From IMG/VR virus record IMGVR_UViG_3300046804_003859, positions 1-64,000 of that record: DNA of 64,000 nt; one strand, 5' to 3'. This DNA comes from a virus. The translations under genes and the position numbers were made by a program. Under the pieces are notes generated by a model that did not search any database, was not told where the DNA came from, and worked only from the letters and a program-made list of their open reading frames with translations. Below are positions 1 to 8,960 of this stretch, piece after piece (position 1 is the stretch's first letter; every line of letters begins with the position of its first letter).

Positions 1-49
1 TGTTAATTTTTGTGGTAGAAATAAGAAGTAATTTTATTAAGGAGATAGT

Positions 50-481
50 ATGAGTTTAAAAGGAACTAAAACTGCAGAATGTTTGAAAGAAGCATTTGCA
101 GGTGAATCGATGGCCAATCGTCGTTATTTGTATTTCGCAAATCAATGCGACATTGCTGGTGAAAATGATCTAGCTGCTTTGTTTCGATCAACTGCTGAAG
201 GTGAAACAGGTCATGCACATGGTCATATGGAATACTTGATCGAAGGTGGTGCTGGTGAACCTGGTACTAATATGCCTGCAAAAACTGCTCGTCAAATGCT
301 TGAAGCAGCTATTAGTGGGGAGACTCATGAGTATTCAGACATGTATCCAGGTATGGCTAAAACTGCTCGCGACGAAGGTTTTGATGAAGTAGCTGATTGG
401 TTTGAAACTCTAGCTAAAGCAGAACGTAGTCACGCTAATCGTTACCAGAAAGCTCTAGACAAACATCTGTCAGAAGCCTAA
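50..481 (+). CDS. Rubrerythrin-like diiron protein (ferritin-like domain only)
   Basis: The 143-residue protein is a four-helix ferritin-like domain with two ExxH motifs (E52-H55 and E125-H128) plus E19, E91 and E94, the pattern of rubrerythrin diiron ligands. The C-terminal rubredoxin domain of classical rubrerythrins is absent, so it is a short form. Rubrerythrins reduce peroxide in the cytoplasm; the electron donor here is unknown. A good Shine-Dalgarno (aggaga) precedes the ATG and a strong terminator follows, so it looks like its own unit or the end of one. It is probably an auxiliary gene for peroxide or iron handling during infection. Confidence 0.9.
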   Translation: MSLKGTKTAECLKEAFAGESMANRRYLYFANQCDIAGENDLAALFRSTAEGETGHAHGHMEYLIEGGAGEPGTNMPAKTARQMLEAAISGETHEYSDMYPGMAKTARDEGFDEVADWFETLAKAERSHANRYQKALDKHLSEA

Positions 482-500
482 ATTATGGTAAAATAATTCA

Positions 501-523
501 AGCGCCCTAGTGGCGCTTTTTTT
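501..523 (+). terminator. Rho-independent terminator after rubrerythrin
   Basis: AGCGCC and GGCGCT form a 6-bp GC-rich stem around a five-base loop, followed directly by a run of seven T. It isolates the rubrerythrin gene from the sugar cassette downstream. Confidence 0.9.
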
Positions 524-533
524 ATTTGTGATA

Positions 534-539
534 TATAAT
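534..539 (+). promoter_or_regulatory. Possible -10 element for the first sugar cassette
   Basis: TATAAT lies between the terminator and the first glycosyltransferase, with a strong Shine-Dalgarno (gaggaggtg) just before the ATG at 556. No good -35 hexamer is visible, because the expected position falls in the terminator. Confidence 0.4.
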
Positions 540-555
540 ACGGTGAGGAGGTGCT

Positions 556-1239
556 ATGAAAATTGAATTTGTTTCTCTACATTGGGATAATGTAGATCAA
601 GATATGTTAGATGCTCATAAGAGAGTTATGAAGCATTTTGATATACCAGTAAATTATTTTAATTTAAATGTTAATCATGGTCATTGGATGTCCGAGGTTC
701 ATAAGCAATCTCAATCTGATATCGTAGTAACTATTGAACCGGATTGCATTCCCCTAAGCAAAGAAAAAGTATTTGACGTAATACGTTATGCCAAGCGTAT
801 GAATACGTTTGTAGGTATTGCTCAAGTGTCTAATCATATTAGACCTAAGACGCATATTTACGCAGCGCCTGGCTTTTATGTAATGCCTACTCGTTTATAT
901 AATACGTTAAAGCAACCTTCATTCTCTGAAACTCATCGCTCAGATACTGCAGAAGAGATTAGTTATAAAGCAGAAGAGAACGGTATTCGTTACCGTGCTT
1001 TAAGGCCTACTTACTTTGAGGGTGAGCCTTCTGAGGGTGCCTGGCCTTTAGGTTGTTTAGGTTATTATGGTATTGGAACAGTATTTGAAGATACGGTTTA
1101 TCATCTTTATCAATCACGTATGGCTCAAAATATTGAATTGTTTATTAAACGTTGTGATGAAGTTATTAACGGGACATTTTCAACCGAAGGATTTATTTCA
1201 TCGTCTACATTTAATTATAAAGGTAAAGTAGTTCTGTGA
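556..1239 (+). CDS. Putative GT-A-type glycosyltransferase
   Basis: The 227-residue protein has a short beta-alpha start (MKIEFVSLHWDN) and an IEPDCIPL segment near residues 60-67, where GT-A enzymes carry the metal-binding DxD-like acidic motif. I do not recognise the exact family. It opens a run of genes whose stops and starts overlap (four bases with the next gene) and whose other members are recognisable sugar enzymes, so a role in building or decorating a surface glycan is likely. There is no signal peptide or membrane segment. Confidence 0.5.
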   Translation: MKIEFVSLHWDNVDQDMLDAHKRVMKHFDIPVNYFNLNVNHGHWMSEVHKQSQSDIVVTIEPDCIPLSKEKVFDVIRYAKRMNTFVGIAQVSNHIRPKTHIYAAPGFYVMPTRLYNTLKQPSFSETHRSDTAEEISYKAEENGIRYRALRPTYFEGEPSEGAWPLGCLGYYGIGTVFEDTVYHLYQSRMAQNIELFIKRCDEVINGTFSTEGFISSSTFNYKGKVVL

Positions 1240-2186
1240 AAATAATATTCCATACCAACACTATTAACTACAGAGGCACTTCTGTAGCTGTTGCCGATTA
1301 CGCAAAATACAATCAAGAGATCTTAGGTAATGAAAGTATTATTACCTATTGTAAGACTTATGGTGAGGAAAGAGATTTTGGTAATGATAACAAAGCTATT
1401 GATGCCTTATCTAAAAAGTTTAAAGTGTTTGGTTATAGAGCAGGTAACTTAGAAAAAGTTATTGATAATGAGAAGGCTGATCTAGCTTATTTTTTAAACT
1501 CAGGTCAACGCGAAGAACTTCCAACTAATGTTAAGACGGCTGTTCATGCTGTCTTTCAGTTTAACGAACCTCATGGTGACAAGTATGCATACATCTCTGA
1601 ATGGTTATCTAATACTATGTCAGGGGGTAGTATACCATATGTACCCCATATAGTAAACTTACCTCAACCTAACGGTGACTTTAAAAAATTTCTTGGCATA
1701 CGTGACGATCAAATTGTAGTAGGCCGTATAGGTGGTTACTATACTTTTGATCTTAAATTTGTTAAAGAATGCATTGTTAATATCTTAAAGAAGACTGATA
1801 AATATGTCTTTCTATTCGTAGGTACTTCACCGTTCTATGCTCATCCTAATGTAATTTACTTAAATGAGTTTAGTGATCTGCAGAAGAAAGCAAACTTTAT
1901 TAATACTTGTGATGTAATGCTTCATGCAAGACAAAGAGGTGAAAGCTTCGGTTTAGCAATCGCAGAATTTTTATCTCTTAACAAACCGGTCATGGCTTGG
2001 AATAATGGTCATGATCTTAACCATTTAGAGATGTTAAAAGATAGCGGACTGCTATACAATAATGCTAACGATATTACTTCTATCCTTGATAATCTTCATA
2101 GTTATAGCGAAGATTGGACCCGGCGAGTAGCTGACTATAAACCTGAGGTTGTAATGAAAAAATTTGATGAGGTTTTTCTATGCTAG
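1236..2186 (+). CDS. GT-B-fold glycosyltransferase (group 1/GT4-like)
   Basis: The C-terminal half has the features of GT4 enzymes: a VGRIGGYY strand-loop near residue 162, and a donor-site region ARQRGESFGLAIAEFLSL near residues 232-249 with the E-x7-E pattern that contacts the nucleotide sugar. Length (316 residues) is a little short for GT4. It should transfer a sugar from a nucleotide donor in the cytoplasm; donor and acceptor cannot be read from sequence. It overlaps the genes on both sides and belongs to the surface-sugar cassette. Confidence 0.75.
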   Translation: MKIIFHTNTINYRGTSVAVADYAKYNQEILGNESIITYCKTYGEERDFGNDNKAIDALSKKFKVFGYRAGNLEKVIDNEKADLAYFLNSGQREELPTNVKTAVHAVFQFNEPHGDKYAYISEWLSNTMSGGSIPYVPHIVNLPQPNGDFKKFLGIRDDQIVVGRIGGYYTFDLKFVKECIVNILKKTDKYVFLFVGTSPFYAHPNVIYLNEFSDLQKKANFINTCDVMLHARQRGESFGLAIAEFLSLNKPVMAWNNGHDLNHLEMLKDSGLLYNNANDITSILDNLHSYSEDWTRRVADYKPEVVMKKFDEVFLC

Positions 2187-2638
2187 TGTTTAAACGTGTA
2201 ACTACTCCTGCTGAAGCTGAAATTCTTCGTACTATTCGTAATGATTGTAAAGATTTCATGACGCGTAGTACAGATTATATTACCCCTGAACAGCAAGCCG
2301 AATGGTTTAAGACCGCTTTTAAAAAATACGAGTTATATATTGCTTACTATATTGAGCATGGTGTTATAGCAGTTAATGCTGGCTTTGGTGTTATTCATTT
2401 AGAAGAGGATCAATACTTACTCACCGGCGGTCTAACTCCAGACTATAGAGATAAAGGTTTAGGTACCCCGTTATTTAAATTTTTGATTGATAATTGTAAT
2501 AAACAATTACCTATCAGGCTTGAAGTACTTAAAACGAACACGCGCGCATTTAAAACATATGAAAAGTTAGGATTTGTAATCACTGGTGAAAATGAAAAGT
2601 TATTCACTATGGAATACAAATATGACTCTGTTATCTAA
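2180..2638 (+). CDS. GNAT-family N-acetyltransferase
   Basis: The 152-residue protein carries the acetyl-CoA-binding signature of GNAT enzymes (YRDKGLGTPLFKFL, near residues 91-104, a variant of Q/RxxGxG/A) and the closing segment RAFKTYEKLGF typical of the family. It probably acetylates an amino sugar made by its cassette neighbours, since a DegT aminotransferase is encoded two genes downstream; this is inferred from position. It overlaps both neighbours. Confidence 0.8.
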   Translation: MLVFKRVTTPAEAEILRTIRNDCKDFMTRSTDYITPEQQAEWFKTAFKKYELYIAYYIEHGVIAVNAGFGVIHLEEDQYLLTGGLTPDYRDKGLGTPLFKFLIDNCNKQLPIRLEVLKTNTRAFKTYEKLGFVITGENEKLFTMEYKYDSVI

Positions 2639-3326
2639 CTGGAACACAAACATGTCACAACTATCAAATCTTAATTCATTCTTACGTCAATGTAGAATGA
2701 ATGATCTAGAAATAAAACACGTATATGATATTGGTGCTTGTGCAGGGCATTGGACACATGCTATGAAAAATGGTCCTTTGTTTGATTCTACTTTTTATAT
2801 GTTTGAAGGTAACCCTATTTACAAAGACGTCTTATCTACCTATAACGAATTTAACTACATAGGTATACTTAGTTCACCGGGGATTGATGAAGTAGAATTT
2901 TATAATGGTAATGATACGGGTGATAGCTACTATAAAGAAACTACAGCACATTATGAAAATAGAACACCTGTAAAGCTACCAGCTAGAACATTACAATCAG
3001 TCGTAGATGAATATTCGTTACCACAACCAGATTTCATAAAAATTGATACTCAGGGATCTGAGTTAGATGTATTTTCTGGTGCAAAAAATTTAGTAAAAAA
3101 TTCTAAATTAATTTATATGGAATGCCCCATAATTGAGTATAATAAAGGAGCTCCAAAGATTACTCAGTATCTAGAGTTTATGAAGAGCTGTAGATTTATT
3201 CCGCATGATATATTTGAAGTACATAGAGCCGAAGGTGTACTACTACAAATAGACATTATGTTCGTTCAAGAAAAGACTCACAAAGATATATTCGGTGATA
3301 TTCCTCATATAAGGCCATTTGCATGA
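2622..3326 (+). CDS. FkbM-family SAM-dependent methyltransferase
   Basis: The protein has a SAM-binding start (VYDIGACAGHWT) and the FkbM hallmark FIKIDTQGSELDVFSGA followed by YMECP. FkbM enzymes O-methylate sugars or related small molecules. ATG 2622 and ATG 2652 are both preceded by the same spacing of a GGAA motif, because the start region is a 30-base tandem near-duplication; 2592 and a GTG at 2586 are less likely because they run deep into the GNAT gene. The next gene begins within its stop codon. Confidence 0.8.
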   Translation: MTLLSNWNTNMSQLSNLNSFLRQCRMNDLEIKHVYDIGACAGHWTHAMKNGPLFDSTFYMFEGNPIYKDVLSTYNEFNYIGILSSPGIDEVEFYNGNDTGDSYYKETTAHYENRTPVKLPARTLQSVVDEYSLPQPDFIKIDTQGSELDVFSGAKNLVKNSKLIYMECPIIEYNKGAPKITQYLEFMKSCRFIPHDIFEVHRAEGVLLQIDIMFVQEKTHKDIFGDIPHIRPFA

Positions 3327-4399
3327 TACCCTTATTTAAAGTAAATATGAATCCTGCAGCACATACTCGTGTTGCAGATGTTCTATCTTCTGGATTTATA
3401 GGTCAAGGTCCTAAGGTAGAAGAGTTCGAAGATATGCTACACAGAGAACTTAAATCTAAAACTAGACCTGTAACTGTTAATTCCTGTACCTCTGCTATCG
3501 ATCTTGCTTTAGAGTTATGTAAAGTAGGTCCAGGGGATGAAGTTATTGCATCACCTCAGACCTGTTTTGCGTCTAATATAGGGGCCTATCATAGGCATGC
3601 TAGGATACGATGGGCAGATATTGACCCTATTACCGGGTTAATTGATCCTGAGTCAGTTAAAAACCTTATCACAGAAAAAACAAAAGCTATCATAGCAGTC
3701 AATTGGGCTGGTAAGTTTTGTGATTATCTAAAACTTAGTCAGTTTGGTATTCCTGTAATTGAAGACGCTGCTCACACCTGGGACGTATTTTTAGATAGTA
3801 GTGTACCTAGAGGTGATTACATTTGTTACAGCTTTCAAGCTATTAAGTTTTTAACTACAGGGGATGGTGGTATACTAGTATGTCCTCCTAATAAAGAAGC
3901 AGATGCTAGGATACTTCGTTGGTATGGTTTAGATAGAACAAAAAACGAATCATTTCGTTGTACGCAAAACATTACACAGGTTGGATTTAAGTACCATATG
4001 AATGATATTAATGCATCCATTGGTATTTCTAACTTATCTTCTGCAAAGACATCCGTAAATATTAGTAGGATTAATTCTAAGTACTATATCGAAAATGTAA
4101 AGAATGATTTATTGATACTACCGGATTGGGACATTACTCATTCTTATTGGTTGTTTAGCATGCATGTTAAACCTGGATTAAAAGATCATTTTACAGCTTA
4201 TCTTAACGAAAGAGGTATCGCTTCTAGCCCTGTTCATTTTAGAAACGATATGTATGATAGTACTATTCAGTTTTCTGAAGGTCCATTACCTGGTGTAGAT
4301 TCCTTTACGCAAACACAGATTTGTATTCCTAATGGCTGGTGGTTAGGGGTAAAGCAATTAAGTGAAGTTACTAAGGCATTGAATGAATACCAAGGTTAA
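3323..4399 (+). CDS. DegT/DnrJ/EryC1/StrS-type PLP sugar aminotransferase
   Basis: The 358-residue protein is a full-length member. It shows the NSCTSAIDLAL cofactor-phosphate region, EDAAH (the PLP ring aspartate region), and the lysine motif SFQAIKFLTTGDGG near residue 170, where the lysine forms the Schiff base. Such enzymes transaminate nucleotide-linked keto sugars. Together with the GNAT gene it suggests that the cassette makes or uses an acetamido sugar. It overlaps the next gene by 17 bases. Confidence 0.9.
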   Translation: MIPLFKVNMNPAAHTRVADVLSSGFIGQGPKVEEFEDMLHRELKSKTRPVTVNSCTSAIDLALELCKVGPGDEVIASPQTCFASNIGAYHRHARIRWADIDPITGLIDPESVKNLITEKTKAIIAVNWAGKFCDYLKLSQFGIPVIEDAAHTWDVFLDSSVPRGDYICYSFQAIKFLTTGDGGILVCPPNKEADARILRWYGLDRTKNESFRCTQNITQVGFKYHMNDINASIGISNLSSAKTSVNISRINSKYYIENVKNDLLILPDWDITHSYWLFSMHVKPGLKDHFTAYLNERGIASSPVHFRNDMYDSTIQFSEGPLPGVDSFTQTQICIPNGWWLGVKQLSEVTKALNEYQG

Positions 4400-5123
4400 T
4401 TATGTAGTTGCTTTTTACATTGGTGATAACAGAACATTTCCTTATTACCAAGAAGCGTTTAAACAAGACCAGTTATGTTTTATTCGCAAGCATATTGAGT
4501 TTAGCGATTATGCTGAAAATATTAATCGTTTTAGTTTTGTAATTAATGATGATATTAGCGAGGAACTAAAAAAAGAAATTATACAGCTAGCACGCGGCAA
4601 AAATATAGAGTTATTGTTTAGAGTTAATAACGGATATAGTTATGGTGCATGGAATGATGTAGTTAAAAGAAATCTAAATGAATTCGATTACTTCTTTTTA
4701 ATTGAAGACGACTACCTTCCTAACTTTACTAACTTCTCACTTCCTTTTATTCAACGCTTTAAAGAAGATACTGCTTACGTGTGTAGTCTTATGGTTGAAA
4801 TTAGTAATGAAATAAATGAAATGGTTCCTAAAGATTTAGGTAAGTTTAAACATCCTTCTATATCAAATGGAATGTTATCGGCTACAGCTGCAAGAAAAGT
4901 TTTAGAAAAATATAATGTTATCTTTAGACTACAAAATGGTAACACAAAAGAAATAGGCTATTGGAATCAAACTTACTATCTTAAAAATTTTACCGATATG
5001 GGATATGAGATAGCAGATACACTAGATGAATTTTGCTCACCTTATCTTAATACTTTGACCGGTGAAGTAAAAATATTCGGTAATTCTGAACACCCTCCTT
5101 TATTATTTCCTATAAGAGTATAA
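4383..5123 (+). CDS. Putative GT-A glycosyltransferase
   Basis: The 246-residue protein has a central EFDYFFLIEDDYLPNF segment (about residues 100-115) whose clustered acidic residues match the metal-binding site of GT-A folds, and a serine/asparagine-rich acceptor-side segment after it. The N-terminus (NYVVAFYIGDNRTFPYY) resembles viral and bacterial surface-glycan transferases. The exact family is not recognised. It sits between the aminotransferase and a clear GT2 gene, sharing overlapping start and stop codons with both. Confidence 0.55.
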   Translation: MNTKVNYVVAFYIGDNRTFPYYQEAFKQDQLCFIRKHIEFSDYAENINRFSFVINDDISEELKKEIIQLARGKNIELLFRVNNGYSYGAWNDVVKRNLNEFDYFFLIEDDYLPNFTNFSLPFIQRFKEDTAYVCSLMVEISNEINEMVPKDLGKFKHPSISNGMLSATAARKVLEKYNVIFRLQNGNTKEIGYWNQTYYLKNFTDMGYEIADTLDEFCSPYLNTLTGEVKIFGNSEHPPLLFPIRV

Positions 5124-5845
5124 TGTCAAAAATATCTATTGTAACTCCCGTCTATACTATGAAGGACGGACTTAGTGAAAAGTTCTTAGTCGAATATTTT
5201 GCTAACCTAATGGGACAGACTTATACTAACTTTGAAGTTATTATTTCTGATCAAAGCGAAGGTGATAACCTTTACGATATAGTAGATACATTCTCTAATG
5301 TATTAGATATTGTTTACATAAAAAATAAAAGCGGTATAAAGAATGCTGCTAATAACGTTAACCATGGTTTAAAATATGCTTCAGGCGATATAGTTAAACT
5401 TCTATACATGGATGACTTTTTTGTAGATGCTAATGCATTGTTTAAAATTAAAACCGGGTTTGAAATAAAAGAAGGTAAGTGGTTAATATCTGGCTTTATT
5501 TGTTGTGATGAGAAAAAGACTAAGTTTTATAATCAACGTGAACCTTGGTACGGCAACAAGTATGTAAATGGGGATAACGTTACAGGTAATCCATCTAACT
5601 ATGCAGTAAGAAGAGATTGTGCATTAGAGATGGATGAAAATCTTTTATGGATAGTAGACGGTGAATATTTTTATCGCTCTTACTATCATTACGGTGATCC
5701 AATCATGATTAAGGATACTTTAGTTTGTTTTAGAGATCATGGTGACTCGGCTTTCAAGCGAGAAGATCTACGAGAACTAGATGCAAAAGAGAGACAGTAC
5801 TGCGTTGACAAATTTAGTAGAGATGTTGAGCTAAAGCTAGTATAA
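5123..5845 (+). CDS. Family 2 glycosyltransferase
   Basis: The N-terminus SIVTPVYTMKDG, the FEVIISDQSEGDN nucleotide-binding strand and the LLYMDDFF metal-binding motif near residues 93-100 are the standard GT2 signature. The protein has 240 residues and no membrane segment, so it is a soluble transferase. It is the last gene of the first sugar cassette; the sliding clamp gene follows after 23 bases. Confidence 0.85.
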   Translation: MSKISIVTPVYTMKDGLSEKFLVEYFANLMGQTYTNFEVIISDQSEGDNLYDIVDTFSNVLDIVYIKNKSGIKNAANNVNHGLKYASGDIVKLLYMDDFFVDANALFKIKTGFEIKEGKWLISGFICCDEKKTKFYNQREPWYGNKYVNGDNVTGNPSNYAVRRDCALEMDENLLWIVDGEYFYRSYYHYGDPIMIKDTLVCFRDHGDSAFKREDLRELDAKERQYCVDKFSRDVELKLV

Positions 5846-5868
5846 TATTATTTTAGTGTGAGGTTATT

Positions 5869-6540
5869 ATGAAATTTAGTGGAGAAACACTTTCGTTGTT
5901 GAAGAACTTTGCCTCTATCAACATGAATATGGTCTTTACCCCAGGTGATACGGTAAAGACATTATCTAACGCTAATAGCATTTTTGCTAAAGCGACTATC
6001 AAAGAAGAAATACCTAACGAGTTTTATATTTACGATCTTAACTCTCTTCTAGCTATGCTTACGTTAGTAGAGAATCAAGAAGTAGAGTTTGGAGACAAGA
6101 GTTTAATTATCTCAAGCGAAAAAGGTAAGTTCGAATATTTCTATTCAAGCGCTGATATTGTAAAAGCACCACCTGCAGGGGAAATTGAACATACCCCAGT
6201 ATATTCATTTACTCTTACTGCAGATGACGTACAGATGATTATGAAGGCTGCAGCTATTACTGGTGCACCTACTATTTCAGTTACTAATAAAAATCAGAAC
6301 GTAATGTTATCGATAGGTGATAGAAAGAACCTGTCGTCTAGTAACTTTAAGAAAGATTTAGGCACCGCCTTTAACGATTTCGATGTATTCATTGCAGTAG
6401 AAAATCTTAAAGTTATTCCTGATGCGTATGAAGTAACTGTGGCTAAAACACCTAACGGTAAAGCTAAGTTTCTCCACTTTAAACATATGACTAGAGCTCT
6501 CCAATACTGGATTGCTTGTGAGCCTGGATCTGTAGTATGA
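5869..6540 (+). CDS. 45: Sliding clamp, T4 gp45-like
   Basis: The 223-residue protein matches T4 gp45 in length and start (MKFSGETLSLLKNFASIN) and has two clamp-fold repeats. It forms the ring that tethers polymerase gp43 to DNA, is loaded by gp44/gp62 encoded just downstream, and in T4 also activates late transcription through gp33 and gp55. A TATAATATTA box at 5841-5850 and a Shine-Dalgarno (gtgagg) precede it. A methyltransferase gene separates it from gp44, unlike T4, where 45, 44 and 62 are adjacent. Confidence 0.95.
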   Translation: MKFSGETLSLLKNFASINMNMVFTPGDTVKTLSNANSIFAKATIKEEIPNEFYIYDLNSLLAMLTLVENQEVEFGDKSLIISSEKGKFEYFYSSADIVKAPPAGEIEHTPVYSFTLTADDVQMIMKAAAITGAPTISVTNKNQNVMLSIGDRKNLSSSNFKKDLGTAFNDFDVFIAVENLKVIPDAYEVTVAKTPNGKAKFLHFKHMTRALQYWIACEPGSVV

Positions 6541-7148
6541 AGTATCGGTATAGAGAGTATGTTGGTGGTAATGATGAAATTAAGAACAATATTGCCTACA
6601 TTATAAACAAATTTGGACTACCATCAACTACTATTGAAATAGGTACATATTACGGAATGACCTCAGTATGGATGGCTGAGCTTATTGCTCCGCATAATCC
6701 AGACTACCATCACTACACAATCGACCCTCATTCTACTAGTGTAGAGATGGGTGATGATTTCGATGAAGTGCATAGAAGTTTTCTACACAATAAAAGCGTA
6801 TGTGAATATGGAAATCATATTACGCATCTGCATAAGAATTCATTTGATGCTCTTATAGAGCTGAGAAATCAAGGTGTTAAACCTCAGTTTATTTTTATTG
6901 ATGGTGACCATACTGCTAGCACAGTTTTGAGTGATCTAGTTTTAAGTTTTGAAATGCTTCCTTCAGGTGGTGTAATTTTATGCGACGATGTAGTGCATTG
7001 GTATTATGAGGATAAGCATGGTAATAGAGATCCACAGATGTGCCCTAGAATGGCTATGGAGTCATTCGTAATGTGTCACTGGTCTAAAATTAGACCGTTA
7101 GTGCTGCCATCTCCGTTTGTTACACAAGCAGCTTTTATTAAATTATGA
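6537..7148 (+). CDS. Class I SAM methyltransferase (Methyltransf_24-like)
   Basis: The SAM-binding loop IEIGTYYGMTSVWMAEL (about residues 34-50), the YTIDPHS strand and the FIFIDGDHTASTVLSDL segment are typical of the Methyltransf_24 group, which methylates sugars and other small molecules. It has 203 residues. It is inserted between the clamp and clamp-loader genes and overlaps gp45 by four bases, an odd place for a surface-sugar enzyme; see findings. Confidence 0.8.
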   Translation: MKYRYREYVGGNDEIKNNIAYIINKFGLPSTTIEIGTYYGMTSVWMAELIAPHNPDYHHYTIDPHSTSVEMGDDFDEVHRSFLHNKSVCEYGNHITHLHKNSFDALIELRNQGVKPQFIFIDGDHTASTVLSDLVLSFEMLPSGGVILCDDVVHWYYEDKHGNRDPQMCPRMAMESFVMCHWSKIRPLVLPSPFVTQAAFIKL

Positions 7149-7163
7149 TTGTAGGTTTATATT

Positions 7164-8096
7164 ATGAACGAGCAGTTTTTGTGGGTAGAGGCGTATAGAC
7201 CTCGATCGGTAGATGAATGTATTCTTCCTAAGGATATAAAGAAGTTTTTTAAAGATGTTGTTAGCAAAGGCGAAATACAAAATATGCTCCTTTGCGGTAC
7301 AGCAGGTACAGGTAAGACTACTGTAGCTCGCGCCCTTTGTGAAGAACTAAATTCCGATTATATTATCATTAACGGTTCTGAAGAGTCAGGTATTGATGTA
7401 CTTAGAACTAAGATCAAACAATTTGCTTCAACTATTTCGTTTACAGGTAATACTAAAGTAGTTATCTTAGATGAAGCAGACTATCTTAATCCAAACTCTA
7501 CTCAACCTGCATTACGTGGGTTCATAGAAGAGTTTGCGAATAACTGTAGGTTTATTTTTACCTGTAACTTTAAAAATAGAATTATACCACCGCTACATAG
7601 TCGGTGCGCTGTAATTGAGTTTAAAATTCCTAAAGGTGAAAAGCCTAAACTGGCTGCGGAGTTCTTTAAACGTATCACTGCTATACTAGCTGATAAAGAA
7701 GTAACCGCAGATAGTAAAGTAGTAGCCAAAGTCATAGAAAAATACTTTCCCGACTTTCGTAGAACACTGAACGAGTTACAACGTTATTCACAATCAGGTA
7801 CTATAGATGAAGGTATTCTCTCCTTTGTAGGGGATACTAATATGAAAGACCTGATTGAAGCCATGCAAGAAAAAGACTGGAAGAAAATGCGCGCATGGGT
7901 TATTAATAATTTAGACAATGATCCTGTATCTTTGTTTAGAAAGATCTACGATACATTCGTTCCATTAACTCAACAAGTACCTCAGTTAGTTTTAACTATT
8001 GCTGACTATCAATATAAAGCAGCGTTTGTGGCTGATCAAGAAATTAATTTAGTAGCATGCTTAACTGAGATTATGGCATCGACGGAAATGAAATGA
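7164..8096 (+). CDS. 44: Clamp loader large subunit, T4 gp44-like
   Basis: An AAA+ ATPase of 310 residues with Walker A GTAGTGKTT (about residues 45-53), Walker B VVILDEADYL, an arginine-finger SRC region (HSRCAVIEF) and the WVEAYRPRSVDEC start shared with RFC small subunits and T4 gp44. Four copies with one gp62 open the gp45 ring and load it at primer junctions. It overlaps gp62 by four bases, the same coupling as in T4. Confidence 0.95.
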   Translation: MNEQFLWVEAYRPRSVDECILPKDIKKFFKDVVSKGEIQNMLLCGTAGTGKTTVARALCEELNSDYIIINGSEESGIDVLRTKIKQFASTISFTGNTKVVILDEADYLNPNSTQPALRGFIEEFANNCRFIFTCNFKNRIIPPLHSRCAVIEFKIPKGEKPKLAAEFFKRITAILADKEVTADSKVVAKVIEKYFPDFRRTLNELQRYSQSGTIDEGILSFVGDTNMKDLIEAMQEKDWKKMRAWVINNLDNDPVSLFRKIYDTFVPLTQQVPQLVLTIADYQYKAAFVADQEINLVACLTEIMASTEMK

Positions 8097-8536
8097 AGTT
8101 AGAGGATATTTTTGGTACTAGTGAAGTAGTACAGGAAGAGGCAGAATATAAAATGCCTTCTATCTCTCCGTTTGATTTTATAAATTCTATAAATTATACT
8201 AAAGAAGATATCATTGTAGACGACTGGTCTGAAAGACAGTACAATTCGTATGTTATTAATCGTGGCTTATCTTTTGGTCCAGATACGATAATCCAAGCTA
8301 ATGAGATGAATTCTCGGCCTCATTTAGACAAAAAACTGCAGTATCAATTTCTTATAAATATTATTAGACCACGTAAGCGATACAATAAGTGGTTAAAAGC
8401 CGATAAGATTGAATCGATAGAAGTTATAAAGACCTATTATGGATATAGCACAGATAAGGCTCGCCAAGCACTCTCTATCCTCAATCCGGAGCAAATTGAT
8501 AAACTAAAACAAAAACTAAAAAAAGGTGGTTTATGA
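8093..8536 (+). CDS. 62: Clamp loader small subunit, T4 gp62-like
   Basis: The call rests on position (overlapping the end of gp44 and the start of regA, as in T4) and on the sequence: the segment RPRKRYNKWLKADKIESIEVIK and the following YYGYSTDKARQALSIL resemble gp62 of marine T4-like phages. At 147 residues it is shorter than T4 gp62 (187). It completes the gp44/gp62 complex. Confidence 0.85.
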   Translation: MKLEDIFGTSEVVQEEAEYKMPSISPFDFINSINYTKEDIIVDDWSERQYNSYVINRGLSFGPDTIIQANEMNSRPHLDKKLQYQFLINIIRPRKRYNKWLKADKIESIEVIKTYYGYSTDKARQALSILNPEQIDKLKQKLKKGGL

Positions 8537-8958
8537 TGTCTAATGAGTTTTTTAGGATTGATTATCCCGGATACATGCCTCTTGAAGTAACCTTGGTGCA
8601 GCCTGACGATTTTTTAAAAGTAAGAGAAACATTAACCAGAATTGGTGTAGCGTCTAGAAAAGATAAAATTCTTTATCAGTCGTGTCATATTTTACATAAA
8701 CAAGGTCGTTATTACATTGTACATTTTAAAGAGCTTTTTGCATTAGATGGGAAACAAGCTGATATTACGGATAACGATATTGAAAGAAGAAATACTATTG
8801 CTAAGTTGCTTTCTGATTGGGGTTTAATTAAAATACTAAATATTAAAGCAATCGAAGATCAAGCTCCATTATCGCAAATTAAAGTCATCGCTTTTAAAGA
8901 CAAGGATGACTGGGATTTGCAAGCTAAGTACAATATCGGAAAGAAACGCGGAGAATAA
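8533..8958 (+). CDS. regA: RegA translational repressor
   Basis: The protein aligns closely with T4 RegA, including the strongly conserved LYQSCHILHKQGRYYIVHF and the end segment KYNIG. RegA binds ribosome-binding regions of early phage mRNAs and shuts off their translation, including in T4 its own mRNA and those of the clamp genes. At 141 residues it is about 20 longer than T4 RegA because of an N-terminal extension (MMSNEFFRIDYPGYMP) and an acidic insert. It overlaps gp62 by four bases. Confidence 0.95.
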   Translation: MMSNEFFRIDYPGYMPLEVTLVQPDDFLKVRETLTRIGVASRKDKILYQSCHILHKQGRYYIVHFKELFALDGKQADITDNDIERRNTIAKLLSDWGLIKILNIKAIEDQAPLSQIKVIAFKDKDDWDLQAKYNIGKKRGE

Positions 8959-8960
8959 TA

